DNA of 64,000 bases from Toxonevra muliebris (lineage: Eukaryota; Arthropoda; Insecta; Diptera; Pallopteridae): the NCBI GenBank assembly GCA_963691655.1, contig OY829328.1:89594400-89658399 (forward strand). The letters run 5' to 3'. This document shows positions 35,945 to 47,851 of this stretch, in pieces. The stretch's first letter is position 1. The number at the start of each line of letters is the position of its first letter. A program made the translations under genes and the position numbers. The notes under the pieces are model-generated. The model ran no database searches, was not told the DNA's origin, and saw only the letters and a program-made list of their open reading frames with translations.

Positions 35945-36500
35945 TGAAATTATAAAATTGAGCATAAGCCATCTGCTTCTTTTTCGTTTAACAGAAAAAG
36001 GTTCCTCGCCACACTTGGTTACATATTGATTGACATATCTGTGTCTTGCTTTTAGTTTCTCCATCATTGTGGCCTCAAGTATAATAGCTTTTTTTTCTTT
36101 GGTACATCGCTTATTACTAAATTGAAAAATGCTGCCCTTTACTTCTCTATTCTTGTTAGGAAGAAAATTAATTGAAATGCTCCTTTTATTTTTCGATTCG
36201 TACTAGCACAAGTAAATTGTTTTGACTACACGATTTGCCAAGTTTTAACTCTTAGCTCTGTCTTCTTTCCTTAAATACATATCGCAAGTAAACCAAATGT
36301 TCATACCATATTTGTGTAACCGTCTTCATTTATCAAGTTCCAAAGATTTCTAATCGGAGTAAATCTATAATGTAACCTAAATACTATCGGTGGTCCTGTC
36401 ATCAAATGGCAAATAACGCGACAAGCAAGGAACAGCAAATTGCCGTATAAAGGATCGTAAAACTCTCTATAAACGACAATGTCATGTTTTCTTTTCAATA
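35945..36500 (-). pseudogene. piggyBac-type transposase fragments
   Basis: On the minus strand 36498-36301 is open and reads, after a short start, GNLLFLACRVICHLMTGPP and then RFTPIRNLWNLINEDGYTNM. The RF-x-FL...FTPIRNLWNLF arrangement is typical of the N-terminal third of the piggyBac DDE domain. Further along, about 36100-35945 gives KKKAIILEATM and then EEPFSVKRKRSRWLMLNFII, resembling the Y-x-PKK-x-x-V-x-LLS and R-x-RRWPM-x-x-F blocks near the end of the same domain. The order is correct for one minus-strand gene, but the catalytic middle is missing and frames are broken. Identification rests on motif recall, not on an alignment. Confidence 0.6.
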
Positions 36501-36575
36501 ACTTCAGACATCGTACCCTACTATTATTCCGGGTTTGTTGTGAGGTACACTACGTATTCCAATATACAAATGTAT

Positions 36576-36602
36576 ATAGTGACTCAGAGTCACTACGTGG
36601 GA
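36576..36602. repeat. Subterminal palindrome of the piggyBac-like element
   Basis: TAGTGACTC, one base, GAGTCACTA is a perfect palindrome followed by CGTGGGA. A diverged copy (AGTGACTCAAAGTTACTATG) lies at 36746-36765 next to the right end, and an inverted copy (CACGTAGTGACTTAGAG) at 35413-35429 near the left end. Confidence 0.75.
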
Positions 36603-36783
36603 CTTTACGCAGTTTTTTGTTTAAAATAAAATAAAACAAAAAATCAATTTTTATGAAGATATCCAGTAAATGATTGCATGAATACATTGGGCCCTTCCCG
36701 TGAAATGATAAGAAATCGGAAAAATATAACGATTTTATTTTTAATAGTGACTCAAAGTTACTATGTGGAATGAATAGGGTTAA

Positions 36784-39700
36784 AACTAAACTCATTTACG
36801 TGTTATTTAATTAATTTCATTAATTATTATTGTTTTTGCTACTGCGTGTTTGTTGTTACTGCTGGTAGCATTCATAACCATTTGGCAAATGATTTGTCAT
36901 TTTATTGGCATTAATTGCGGCACTTAATTTGCTATGCTATTTCAAAGAAAAAAATAAACAAACAAAGTGTAAGCTTTGTAGGTGGCAACAATTTTTATTA
37001 AAATGAATTTACCTAGTTACTCTTATAAATAAGGTATTGTCACATGAACGCCAATCACGAAATGTATATAAAGAGTTCAAGGAGTTTATATAGCCAATAT
37101 ACAAATTTTGAACACCCTTACTTAGCTGGCATATTTTGTCAACTGTAATGAAAATAGGCTTGGTCGATTGGGTTTTTATTCTTATATTTTAGAATATTTC
37201 GCACTGATTTATTTATATTGATTTTTGATCCTCATATTTTATACTCATCTTTGGTAACGTTTTTTTTTTTTATTTTTGCATTTTAAAACGCCTGTAAATC
37301 CTTTTAATTTTATTTGAGTTGTTACAAATTTGCATATTTTCAGCTTATCAGCGTGTCTCAATCTTTGTTTGGTTGTCATACTGTCATCTGATTCACTTTC
37401 GATTGCGGCAATATTTTTATATATTTTCTTCCTTCTTTTTTTTATTAACACAAGCGAATTTCAACATAATAAATTATTTTTGTGTAATGAATTTGAAAAT
37501 ATTTTCCCTTCGATTTATTTATTTTGTTTTTGTTTTTTTTTTTTCTGCAATACGTAATCAATTATTTTAATCATCAATCAAAGCAATTACATTAAAGTCT
37601 CTTTAAATATTGAAAAAAGAACTTGGGTAATTGATTTTGTCGCATATTGAAAGAGGAAAAAATTAAAAATTTCATATTTATTCCATGCTGCTGTTGCACT
37701 TGCCGCTTCATTGGTTCTGCTTGGTTTATGTTTAACTTTGGGTGGCAGCAAAATATTTGCATCTTTTGATGATGCATTAAAAATTTAAACACACAAAAAT
37801 ATAATACAAAACACTTAAATATTCGCTTTCTTTTCTGGTTTTTAATTTTTTTCAAAAAGAAATTTGATAAAAATCATTTCATACACATCTCTGAGAAAAA
37901 AGGTGATCCGAGGTTTTTGATGATGATTCATCACATATAATTTTTAATTTAATTGGTTTAATTTTTTTTTTTTTTGTTTTACAGCTGCATAAACAAATTG
38001 TTTTGTTATTACTTTCTTAATACAAATCCATTTGAATTAATTAATGATAATTGTGCATTAATTTTTATTCTTTGTTTTTATTGTTTCATTACATATTATT
38101 AGCATTGATTATATAAAATGCTATCAGTTTTTTATAGCCATAATAACGCAATAATTTGCTTTAAATTGCGTTGATTCTTATTTAATTTAAGTATGTGTGT
38201 ATATTGTTTTTGTAAATTTAAAAATATATTGTTTCCAGTAACATTTTCTTATCAGTTTTTAGTATCAGTTGTGAAGTAGAAAATGGAGGGAGATTTTATA
38301 GGGTTGCCAACTAAACTTAGTACACAAATATTTGAAGTTTCGTTACACTATCCAGCGGCGAAAAAGTTAAATTTTGAACAAAATGAACAGCTTTAAATTT
38401 AAATCGACTGTTCTGCATGCTGTTAATTTAAAATTATGCAGCAGAGTCGAAAAAAATTACCGAATTCACTGCTGCAAAATATTACCGAATGAAAATAAGA
38501 AATTAAATGCACAAAAAAAAAATAAAAAACGGAATAGCTCAGAGTGAAATAAATCCACAAAAATTGCATTAATTTGTGTAATTAAAAACTTTTTATGACT
38601 TCTTTGCTGGTATATGCAACAATAAAAAAAGGGAATGGCGCCAATGAATCAGCTCCAGCTTCAGCTTCTCCCTACTGCTTCTGGTTCGGTTCCATTTTTT
38701 CAATGTATTACTAAATGACGCTGACATTTCATCTTAAATTTCTTCATCTTTTTCGTTGTATTGTAGAGAAAGCGTAAAACACATATACGCTGGTATTTTA
38801 GTAGTTCATACTGCAAAAAATGAAGTAATAAAAAAGCAATGAGAAGATGGCGCCCATGGTGGCAGCTTCAAGATGGTATTATAAATGCAATTTTTGCATA
38901 TTGTAATACATACACCAGAAAAATTTGTTGCTGTTGACGGTTCTACCACTAGCGGCTGTGCCGACGCAGTTAACTTGCTGGTGCTATGCTGTTGCTGTTA
39001 CTGCTGCTTTATTTCTTTTCATTAATTCAGTGCGAATTTTTCAACATGCTTCGCACATTTCGTCTTAATCCAAAACGTAACGCTACAGCATTGCCGTTAC
39101 TGCCTGTTGCTTATAGCCGCACGCCCATAAGGGCATGACTGGGTATGTCACAGCGTATGCATGGGATACGTTCAGTGCGGCCTATAGGCACAACTGCTTT
39201 TATTTTATCTTTGGAACATGTGAAAGGGTTGTAAATAGTGGGCTAGAATTTTTTTTTTTTTTTTTAATTTTTTTTATTTTATACATTAACTTTTTATTTT
39301 AATTTTTATTTTTCCTTGCAATTCAATTTATTAATTGTGTCACGTGAATTTTTTATTTTATGCTTCGTGTACAACACAGCAACAGGATACGGTTGCAGTG
39401 GTTCATTTTAAACAGCACAACAATAAATGATGGTCGTGGATGTAGGTAGTGTATGCGAATGTATGTGTTTGGCGCTCTCATATACCTTGTCCTTGATAGC
39501 ATATTTATGCGCGTTTAATATATGCACTCACACACTTATGCATACATTCATACACACTCATATATAGAACAAAAAGAATGTTGCCGAGCGTGTAGTGGCA
39601 AAATGCAAATTTTTTCTCTCATTTTTCTGAGCGTTGCATACTGCAGGGCGTAGTAAGTCACTGTTTGTTTGTTAGCTAGTTGTGTGTTGTTTGTAGCTTG

Positions 39701-42700
39701 TGTATGCATTTGCAAAAAGATTTGAATGCAATGAAAATTTATGCATTTATGTATGCATGCTGTTTGATGCTGTTGCACATTTTTGCAGATTCGCTAAATT
39801 AAATGAATTTTTATTTGAATTTAATTAACATGCATTAAATTAAATTTGTACGACGAAAAGCTGAAAAATATGCTAGATAAAGTCAGATATATAGATGTGG
39901 AACACATTTAATTTTAATCAGACTTCTCTTTACGCTTTTACATATATTTTTTTGTCATCTTTGAATATTCATTTACTTACTTTGTAAACTTACGTTTTCC
40001 TCTTTGCTCACTGACTAATCGGCACAGTTTTGCGGTCAATTTGTGACTTTAACATATAGAATTTATTCAAAAGCAAAACAGTCACAACGACAACAACAAC
40101 AAAGTGGCAGTCACCCAGTTGACGTTTGGGTCAAGTGATTGTTTCGTAATGCCAACAGAAAAATGAAGCTAATGAAGAATAAAAAGCAGAAGTGGAGAAG
40201 TGAAGAAGAGTAAAAAAAAATAAGCTGTTTATAATGACAAAAACATTGTGAGGTTTTTATATTGTTTTTTCCATTTCATTTCAGCAGAGAGTTGATCATA
40301 GTGAAGTTTGAGCTAATAATACAAAGTGAAAAATTGTCAAGCGGGTATACAAACATTTATTTGATTCTATCGCATAGAAGAAACGTAGATAGATAAATGC
40401 AAAGCAAAAAGATAAGAAGTGCTGGCCAACAAAGCATCACAAACTGCACACAAATAAAAAAATATTGAGATTTTATTTTGACATTTTTTTTTGAAAAGGT
40501 TTCGACATGAGAAGGGTTCAACAAACAAAACAAAACAAAAAATAACATTGAATTATATATCAGATTCTGGTATCAATTTATAGAAGAATAAAAGTGCAGG
40601 TAAACAAACTATGAAAATAAGAAGTATTTTTATAAGACTTTGATGGAAGAGAGAATCATCTGGGGAAAAATGCAAATCCATAGTATTGATTTTTTTTTTA
40701 TCTGCATAATATTCAGAAATCCGAAATTGATCTTATATAATTTAATTTTAAATTCTAATACAATAAAATAATTCCACAAAGTTTGCAGACGATTATAAAA
40801 TAGCGCTGCACCAAGCAAACTGCGTTGCACTTCAACTTCAATTTACTTTAGAAACTAAAATTGCCGACAGTTTACACTCAATTAATAAACAATGAAATAT
40901 TAAAGAAGATGAATAATAACACGTTACGCTAATTTCTTATGGAAATAAAAAAAAATAAGAAAAGAACAGAAACTGTTCATAATTACAAATTTCCTGCGAA
41001 ACAATTTGCTGTGCAGCATCAGCACCAATACGAGTAACAGCAGCAGCAAAAACTGAAACGAATTAAAATACTTTGAAAATTTTTAATTATAAATTCAGTT
41101 AAAGTGTTACTGCAACAACTTGTAAACTAAACTGAAAAGAAAACTAAGAAGGATTAAGGACTACGAAAGAAGTTTCTATAAGAATTAACTAACTGCAACT
41201 TGAAGCTACTCACTTGATTGAATACTACTGCTGCTACTGCTGTTTGCTGCTCCTACCATTGCTGCTACTTTTGCAACATTTAACAATCAGTTTTCGTTAA
41301 AATTAAACTTGCAGCTTAAGTTTTTATTTTCATAAATTATGCGCAAATTCTTATGCATTTACAATGATTTCAATTCATTTAGTATTTCATCACACTTCAA
41401 CACGATGATGAAGGCAGCCAAAGGATATCTAACACCATTGTAGTGGGAGTAATGCCAGACAATTAGTTTATTTATAAGAACACAGCCGTTAGCGTTAGCA
41501 TAATGACCGCCAAAGGCATAGTAGCAGCAAATCTTACAGAACTTTGAATATGTACGAGATGCCTTCTAAAAAAATGTTGTAATTTGCTGCCATTTCCACT
41601 TCCACTTTAGCTTGAACTTCAAATGCAAGCAACAATAACTGAATAACTGCACCATCATCATCAATACTACTAGCAATGAAATAGGACACAAATAGGCGTG
41701 GTGGCGTTGCATGGGATGATTGTTGTTGATTCGTGGTTAAGTTGATTTTCTGCTGTCATTGCCACTGTGCTGTGCTGTGCTGAGCTTGTATATTTTTCTA
41801 ACTTCTTTCCGCAAATATTTTAATTCAATGTTTTTACAATTAACCATGACGTCGAGGCGCGTAACGTCTAGATGCGATGCGTTGTGGCGAAGTGAGGCGT
41901 GGCATTGTGCGGCCATGGCACATTGCAATTGCTACTTTAAAAATAAACTTCAAGGCACGTAAATCGTTGTTGCTTTTACTGCTGCTGTCTCGTACTTAGT
42001 ATGAATGTTCGTTTTGTACTATAATTTCATCACTTGCACAGTTCCTCTTTCTTCTTCTACTAGGAACTTCCTTTTTTGCTTTTACTTTAGCTTGGTAGAG
42101 TGGAAAAATGTCGGTCGGTCCGTCGGTCTGCCGTAGTCATCATCGCTGTACTCGCCGCCGTCTCGCAGTTTATGGCAGTGCAAAGTGTTCCTTTTTTCTT
42201 TGTTTTTTTGCGTGCGCCACAGTCATATCATCATTACAGAAATAGTTCAGAGACTCATGGTTGCAATATTTACTGACAAGTATTTCTTTCATAACATATT
42301 CCAAATGTTCAGTTAGTTCTTTATCCGTGGCGATTGCACTATGGAACATGTGTTGTTTTTCATTCCTATTTGTCTTTATTTTCGTCAAATTTTTCTTTTG
42401 ATTTTTGGAGCATGGGAAAATTAAACTTATCCCTAGAAATTCGCATAAGGTTGTTGGAGCTCGTTTGGGTTCAAATCTTGTCTTTAAATATAAACTGTAA
42501 AGTATGCAATTACCCAAGGGTGTATCTGGGTCCATCAGAAAAACCTCGAATATATGAGAGAAAAAGAGTGGTGAGAAGTTGTTACCTTAAAAACTTTGGA
42601 ATTAAAATAATATCTGAATATTGAGCACAAAATTTAAATCTCGAATTTCCCTGCTTTGACTTCCCAAACAATAAATTCTCTGACTTTTTCTGCAAATGAC

Positions 42701-42801
42701 TTCCAGCGTAAACTACAAAGAACAGATGTGTTAGTTAGTTTCATTCATGTTCAGTAAAAGTACTTGAAAACAAAAACTTTGTAATTCTGGGCTACGTTTT
42801 C
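36784..42801. other. AT-rich non-coding DNA
   Basis: No gene is supported across this 6-kb stretch. It contains T runs near 37261 and 39250, GCT/GCA-type trinucleotide patches at 38930-39010, 41020-41050 and 41228-41265, and CpG-richer stretches at 41845-41930 and 42110-42180. Frames such as 42170-42535 (-, 121 codons) and 37319-37570 (+) have no recognisable domains. Confidence 0.5.
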
Positions 42802-42805
42802 AAAT

Positions 42806-43142
42806 GAGAGGTTGAGAGGAAAAGTGGTATAACTTCTACGTTCAGAAAAAAGTGGAATAATTTTACTTAAGAGAAAAAGCAAAACGAAATATGTTCAGAG
42901 CAAAAGTGAAACGAAATATGTTCAGAGCAAAAGTGAAACGAAATATGTTCAGAGCGAAAACGGAATAAAAAACAATGCTGTTCTTGCTCTGAAAGAATTG
43001 TTATACCATTTTTGCTCGTACTTTTAAGGCGTTTCACTTTCACTCAAAACAGTATTACTTATGCCATTCTTGCACTGACACTCTAAATTATTTCACTTTT
43101 GCTCTTATATAAATTTTAGCTCGCTTTTCCTCTCAGCCTGTC
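42806..43142. mobile_element. Fold-back nonautonomous element with internal 27-bp tandem repeat
   Basis: The left end GAGAGGTTGAGAGGAAAAGT and the right end, reverse complemented, GACAGGCTGAGAGGAAAAGC match at 17 of 20 positions. AAAT flanks both sides (42802-42805 and 43143-43146) as a possible 4-bp target duplication; CAAAT with the boundary moved by one base is also possible. The interior continues as an imperfect fold-back: the left half is rich in GAGCAAAAGTG and the right half in its complement (TTTCACTTTTGCTC). The superfamily is unknown. Confidence 0.6.
42884..42957. repeat. 27-bp tandem repeat, three copies
   Basis: Units starting ACGAAATATGTTCAGAGC occur at 42884, 42911 and 42938, with an exact 27-bp period and near identity between the first two copies. 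The third is slightly truncated and diverged at its end (GAGCGAAAACGG). It lies inside the fold-back element. Confidence 0.85.
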
Positions 43143-43146
43143 AAAT

Positions 43147-46100
43147 ATTAGACTAAGAATGCTAGTATTCTAGAATCATCACAAAGATCACTGCTGAGAA
43201 ATCGTGGAGGACTTCGAAACGGCCTTATGATTAACCTGCTCTTTACACACTGTTGCGACTTTGTCACTTTGACGTTTCATTAAGACTGACAAATAAACCT
43301 TTAACTGTTGAGTAGCAATGAAATACAAGTCAAACTATGAAATATGAATAACTAGATTTCTGTTTCATGGTCTTTAATATGTTAATTTTGGCTTGCAACT
43401 TTATTAAGTATTATTTTTTTTTTTTAATTTTTGTATGAATTTTTGTTTAGACTTATCCAGCACAAAAATTTCTGAATCCTATCATACCAGCACATAATTC
43501 TGGAGTGGCGGTTTCTTCTATATAACTAGCGTACATTCTTGTAGATCTCTAACACATACGTAATTTACTTAGAAATTTACATAATACAATTTCTGTAGGG
43601 AAGGCATCCGGCAATTTGAATCTGTCAGGACAAAATTCTCTGATTCAGACTATTCAAGCACAGAATTCTTAAGTAATGAATGCTACGACGCAAAAAGTCT
43701 AGAACTTATGGGTTTGGAAAACTCGGAACTATCACTGCATGTATGTAGGCTACAATTCCAACCTCAATTGTATTAATTATGCTGTAGGACAATGCAAATT
43801 TCTGAACTATGTTGTCTAGTGTTTTTTTTTTTTGCTATGGTTGCTTATTTGTTGATGTAGTCCCATTTTAAATGTGTTTTTGTTGTATTCTTTTCCCATT
43901 TTTCCTTCTTTTTTAACTTACTTACTTACTGGAGAAATTTGTAATTTCCTGTGTGTTCTACTCGTAGCAAGAAGTAGAAGCTGCTCCCTTTTTCTGTAAC
44001 GTTTTTTTCTTTCGTTCGTTGCTTGTTTTTGTTTTCTTGAAGTTTATTTGCTTGTGTTGTGCTAAAAATACGTACAAATGATTGTTTACACTAAGAACAA
44101 AATGAAAAAACTAAAATAATTTGCTGTTATTTCTTTGTAAGCGTGCAAGCATGTTTCAGTACAAGAGTAGCAACAAAAAAAAAGGCATATACGGAAAATG
44201 CAAATGAGTAGGTATTTTTTTCACAACGTGAAAATCAATTAAGCATTTTTAATTGAAATAAAAATTTTTATTTAAAAATGCATTTTTCAAAATAACGCAC
44301 CATAATTTTCGATTTAGTTTTTTTTTTAAATTTTGCTCTTCACAGTTAACGCCGCAGCACGCAAAATGAAGCAGCATGTGTGCTCATAAAATTGGGACGC
44401 CATGACGCTATACAAATATTGACCATGCAACGTCAACGGTTTAGCTAATACCACTAATGTATATGTGTGGTATGTCTGCTAGATTAATTAGTGAATTTAG
44501 TTCTTTGGTGCCTGCTTCATCTCTTTAGCATTTTTAAAAACGAGAAAACACGCACCACAAGCAAATCACACAACAAAAGCAAAGTTATTAAGTTTTAAAT
44601 CGTGAAAATACAAAGGGATGAGTAAATGAATTGTGTGAGTGCATGCATACACTCCCACCCAAGTTGTTGCTTTCAACAGATACCCAGCAACACAGCATCA
44701 ACAAAATTTTCTTTCAAAAACACCAGCAACAACCACAACAACAACAAGAGTATAGCATCTGCTATTGATGCTGACCTATTTTTCGTATATCTCTGAGCAA
44801 AGCACAGCATCCAGCACCTAGCAGCATATGTGCTGCTTATAAATACGTTTGCATTTACTAATCCACAATAAATTTGTCTATAAATTCAAATAAATTTTTT
44901 TCTATACACAAATATTTAGTGCTAAATTTAGATGCATTCCATTCCCTGCAGTTTAGCAATAATAAAAAAACAACAAACACAGTACAAACAGAACAAAATA
45001 AAAATGCATTAAATGCATGCAGCTTGATTGTGTGAATAGAAAACAAAAAAAAAAAAAAAAAAAAAACGTTGATTTTGCCAGCAACTCTTTTCTTCGTACC
45101 TTCTATTTAGAGAAGCGCTGGTAGGTGCGTGAGTGAAATAATAAGAGTTCCGCATCAAGTTCAACTTGATCAAACTTCAGCGGTTGTGATTGGGGAAATA
45201 AAAACACAGCAACCTGAACATTTTAATTTTAGAAGTATGCAGCAGGAGAGAAAAAAAACCAATTCAGTACTTTCTTTGCAAAGTCTTTGAGTCCTGTTAG
45301 CTGACGAGGAGGGGGCGGGGGGTTGGGTCGGACTGCCACTTAAACTTGCCAGGCAATTTTCTGTATTCTCTTTATTTAATTTGAAGTCCGACTTAAGTTA
45401 AAAGGCAAGTAGAACATCCAGCGGGTTTGGGTAAAAAATAAGGTCAATTAGTTAGAAGAAAAGGTTCAATATATGATCTGAAGAGTCGTTGCTTTTCCTC
45501 AACTTTATATATGTATCTATCCTGAAATTTGTATCTAGGGAAACAATAAATACATTACCTAAATTAAGTTTGATAAAAACAAAATATTTAATAGACAATT
45601 TCATAGCCACATACGAGTGTATTATAAGTTTTAAAAATTTGTTCAATTTCCAATGCATTATTGTTTGAAGGTAGTTTAATATTCTTTAAGTATCAAAATT
45701 ATTTTTCACACACTAAAATATTTATTAAGACCATAAATCTCTCAACCTAAAAAATTCCGAAAGAGAAGATAAACATTAGTAAATATCTTGAAAACTAAAC
45801 TCATTAATGCATAATAAAAATGTATATACATATTTAGCATAATGTGCAAAACTTTTTTTCACTGCTGCTACTTACTCATCGATTATGCAATTTCGATAAT
45901 GCATCTTGGTTGGTTGTATATGTGCAGCAAAATAATAATAAATCTTGAGATATACAGAAACAGTAAAAACAAAAAAATCTTGAATTTTTTGTTCAAAAAC
46001 TTTTCAAGGATATATCCTCGATACACAACGAAATGGCAGGCAACAGCATATGCGGCAGCAGCACTTATTCTGAACACGAGGTGAATGACTGTCAAATGTT

Positions 46101-46882
46101 ACTTGGCGAATCATAATTCACCAAACGAAACTAATGATAATGTTTCATACAACAGCAACAAACATGCAACAACAGAGATCATTTTATGAGTCACAGAAAT
46201 AACAACATGATGCCGTATGATGTTGCTGCCTGCCACATAAACAACCCGAAAAATCTCATCTTTGAACATAATTGCACTGATATTTATATTTTGGATTTTA
46301 TTTTTACTCTTTCAAAAATTTTTGCGATTTTTTTAAATGAAATTTTAAAAAATACAAATACAATATTGAACATATGTTATACATTTTTATTCTTTTCTCA
46401 CATCCAACTCACAGTTACGCTCGATCTTTTTTTCTTTACTTACATACTTTGTTTGCGGAAGTGAAATATCAGAAAGTCTTTTTAGTTTTTAAAAATTCAT
46501 TTTAATTGAAAGTTTTGAAAATATACTTGGATTATATCAAAGCGTTTTTGATATTATTCCGCATGTATCTGGCTTTTTAGCCATTTCCTCTGAACATTTC
46601 CATTTAGAGGATGTAGATTTATTTTTTTCTAATTCTTTTTTTCATCGAGCTCATCAAATTAATATCAATTTCAGTTTGAATTTATTGTGCAGCAAATACT
46701 GAACTGAATTTCCTCATTCGGAGATGTGAATCATTTGCCACAATTGCATTTCTCCTTGTTTCTTTTCGATGCATAATTATTTGAATTTCAATTGAAATTA
46801 AATTGAATTTCACTATTAGATCATTTTTTGTGTGTATTTTGATTAATTGAATTGAATTTTAAATTTTAAGCATTATTCAGCT
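43147..46882. other. AT-rich non-coding DNA
   Basis: No gene is recognised. Degenerate AGCACAnAATTCT words recur at about 43455-43680. CAA-rich patches occur at 44690-44745. A 22-base A run lies at 45045-45066 and a G-rich patch at 45308-45332. Confidence 0.5.
45045..45066. repeat. A22 homopolymer
   Basis: An uninterrupted run of 22 adenines. No retrotransposon sequence was recognised immediately upstream. Confidence 0.9.
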
Positions 46883-46898
46883 TGTAACGAAGCTCTAG

Positions 46899-46924
46899 CC
46901 TGGGTATGACTCGCCGAGTCCAGG
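46899..46924 (+). other. Stem-loop at the left edge of the LTR-like module
   Basis: CCTG (46899-46902) pairs with CAGG (46921-46924), and GACTC (46908-46912) pairs with GAGTC (46916-46920) around a GCC loop, with an unpaired GGTAT bulge on the 5' side. It is followed by GGTTCGAGGC, which partly resembles a polymerase III B box, but the spacing to any A box is too short for a tRNA. Confidence 0.5.
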
Positions 46925-47080
46925 GTTCGAGGCTACAGAAATTTATTTGTGACAGGGACCGGGGCGAACTACCTTCAATTTACGAACACTACACAACACT
47001 CACTTGGGGATCTTTCCCTTCTATTTTATTTAATTTCACTTTTTATTCTACCTCACTTTCACTTTTTATTCTACCTTGTG

Positions 47081-47104
47081 GTTCCTCCTAGTGCGTGGCA
47101 CTAG
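47081..47104 (+). repeat. GTGCGTGGCAC hairpin, copy 1
   Basis: CTAGTG (47088-47093) and CACTAG (47099-47104) form a perfect 6-bp stem around a CGTGG loop. Confidence 0.75.
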
Positions 47105-47163
47105 AAAGCACCTACTTACAATATATCGTATGGTGCGCTGCACCTTAAATTCCGCTGGACGAT

Positions 47164-47220
47164 GGCGTGGCCTATCGCTCGAATCCCCCCTAGTGCGTGG
47201 CACAGAGGAGCGTCGATCTG
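47164..47220 (+). repeat. 57-bp direct repeat, unit A, with hairpin copy 2
   Basis: Shares GGCGTGGCCTATC, then GTGGCAC and AGGAGCGTCGAT with 47392-47448. The hairpin core is GTG, CGTGG, CAC at 47193-47203, with weak outer pairing between a CCC run and GAGG. Confidence 0.75.
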
Positions 47221-47234
47221 AATCCGGCAAATGG

Positions 47235-47260
47235 ACCCTTTAATACGTAGCACTAAAAGG
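47235..47260 (+). repeat. Hairpin copy 3, diverged
   Basis: CCTTT (47237-47241) pairs with AAAGG (47256-47260) around AATACGTAGCACTA, which matches the ACGTGGCAC core of the other copies with one change (ACGTAGCAC). The stem sequence differs from the other copies yet can still pair. Confidence 0.65.
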
Positions 47261-47391
47261 TGACGAACAAAAAAGAACACAAACTCACTTCGTTTTAAAT
47301 TTTAATTTTTGTTTATTTAGTTTTATTTTGAAAATATTACTTTTTTTTTATTTTATTTAACTTTAATTTATGTATTTGTCTGTGGGGTGGA

Positions 47392-47448
47392 CGGCGTGGC
47401 CTATCCCGATGATCCTCCTGGTACGTGGCACCAAGGAGCGTCGATGTG
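47392..47448 (+). repeat. 57-bp direct repeat, unit B, with hairpin copy 4
   Basis: CTCCT (47415-47419) pairs with AGGAG (47434-47438) and GGT with ACC, with one bulged A and an ACGTGGC loop. The rest matches unit A (GGCGTGGCCTATC and GAGCGTCGAT). Confidence 0.8.
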
Positions 47449-47851
47449 CAAAAAAAATGGCTTCCCCAGTCACTTTCCTTCACTGTTCCATCGCGAGACA
47501 CTCACCTGAATATACGTCTGTTTGCTGCCGTTGTTGATCGCTGAAAGAGAAAGAGTTTTCTTCGTTCGCCGCCATCTGCTTGTTGTTTCGTTGTTTTTTC
47601 TTCGTTAAGTTCTAAACATGGCGTCATTCAGCTAGATGAGTGTGTTCACCACTCGACTATTAATTTATGTAATTGAAGGGTTGCATTTTCGTTTTAATTT
47701 ACAATTCTTCTTAGACTTAGCAATTTTACATAAAATAAAAATGTTCATGGGCAAATAATAAAAAAGAACTGAACACTTAAAGAATAACAAATTAATAATT
47801 CAAAAAGAAAATAATAAAGTAAAATAAACAATTTATGATAATATGACTCCA

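Larger units (their letters stand above)
35380..36779 (-). mobile_element. piggyBac-like transposon relic
   Basis: Both sides show the TTAA target tetranucleotide (35376-35379 and 36780-36783). The left end reads CTCTATTCATCCCACAT and the right end, reverse complemented, CCCTATTCATTCCACAT, matching at 15 of 17 positions. TTAA plus ends starting CCC/CYC is diagnostic of piggyBac. The 1,400-bp copy is shorter than a coding element (about 2.4 kb) and contains minus-strand transposase fragments. Subterminal copies of a palindromic word, AGTGACTCnGAGTCACT or variants, lie at 35415-35435, 36578-36596 and 36746-36762, in opposite orientations at the two ends, as expected for internal repeats of piggyBac ends. 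Confidence 0.78.
46883..47851 (+). mobile_element. LTR-like module (possible solo LTR or element fragment)
   Basis: This segment stands out from its surroundings: GC-richer, with internal repeats and structured hairpins. It begins TGTAACGAAGCTCTAGCC with a 26-base stem-loop, and one reading ends at ...GACTCCA (47851), giving TG...CA ends followed after one base by TGGTGAGACGCG, where a tRNA primer-binding site would start with TGG. An alternative right edge is 47625, because ATTCAGCT occurs both at 46875-46882 and 47626-47633 as a possible 8-bp duplication. The two readings conflict and neither is proved. No gag or pol sequence follows. The call as LTR-like rests on layout only. Confidence 0.3.
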
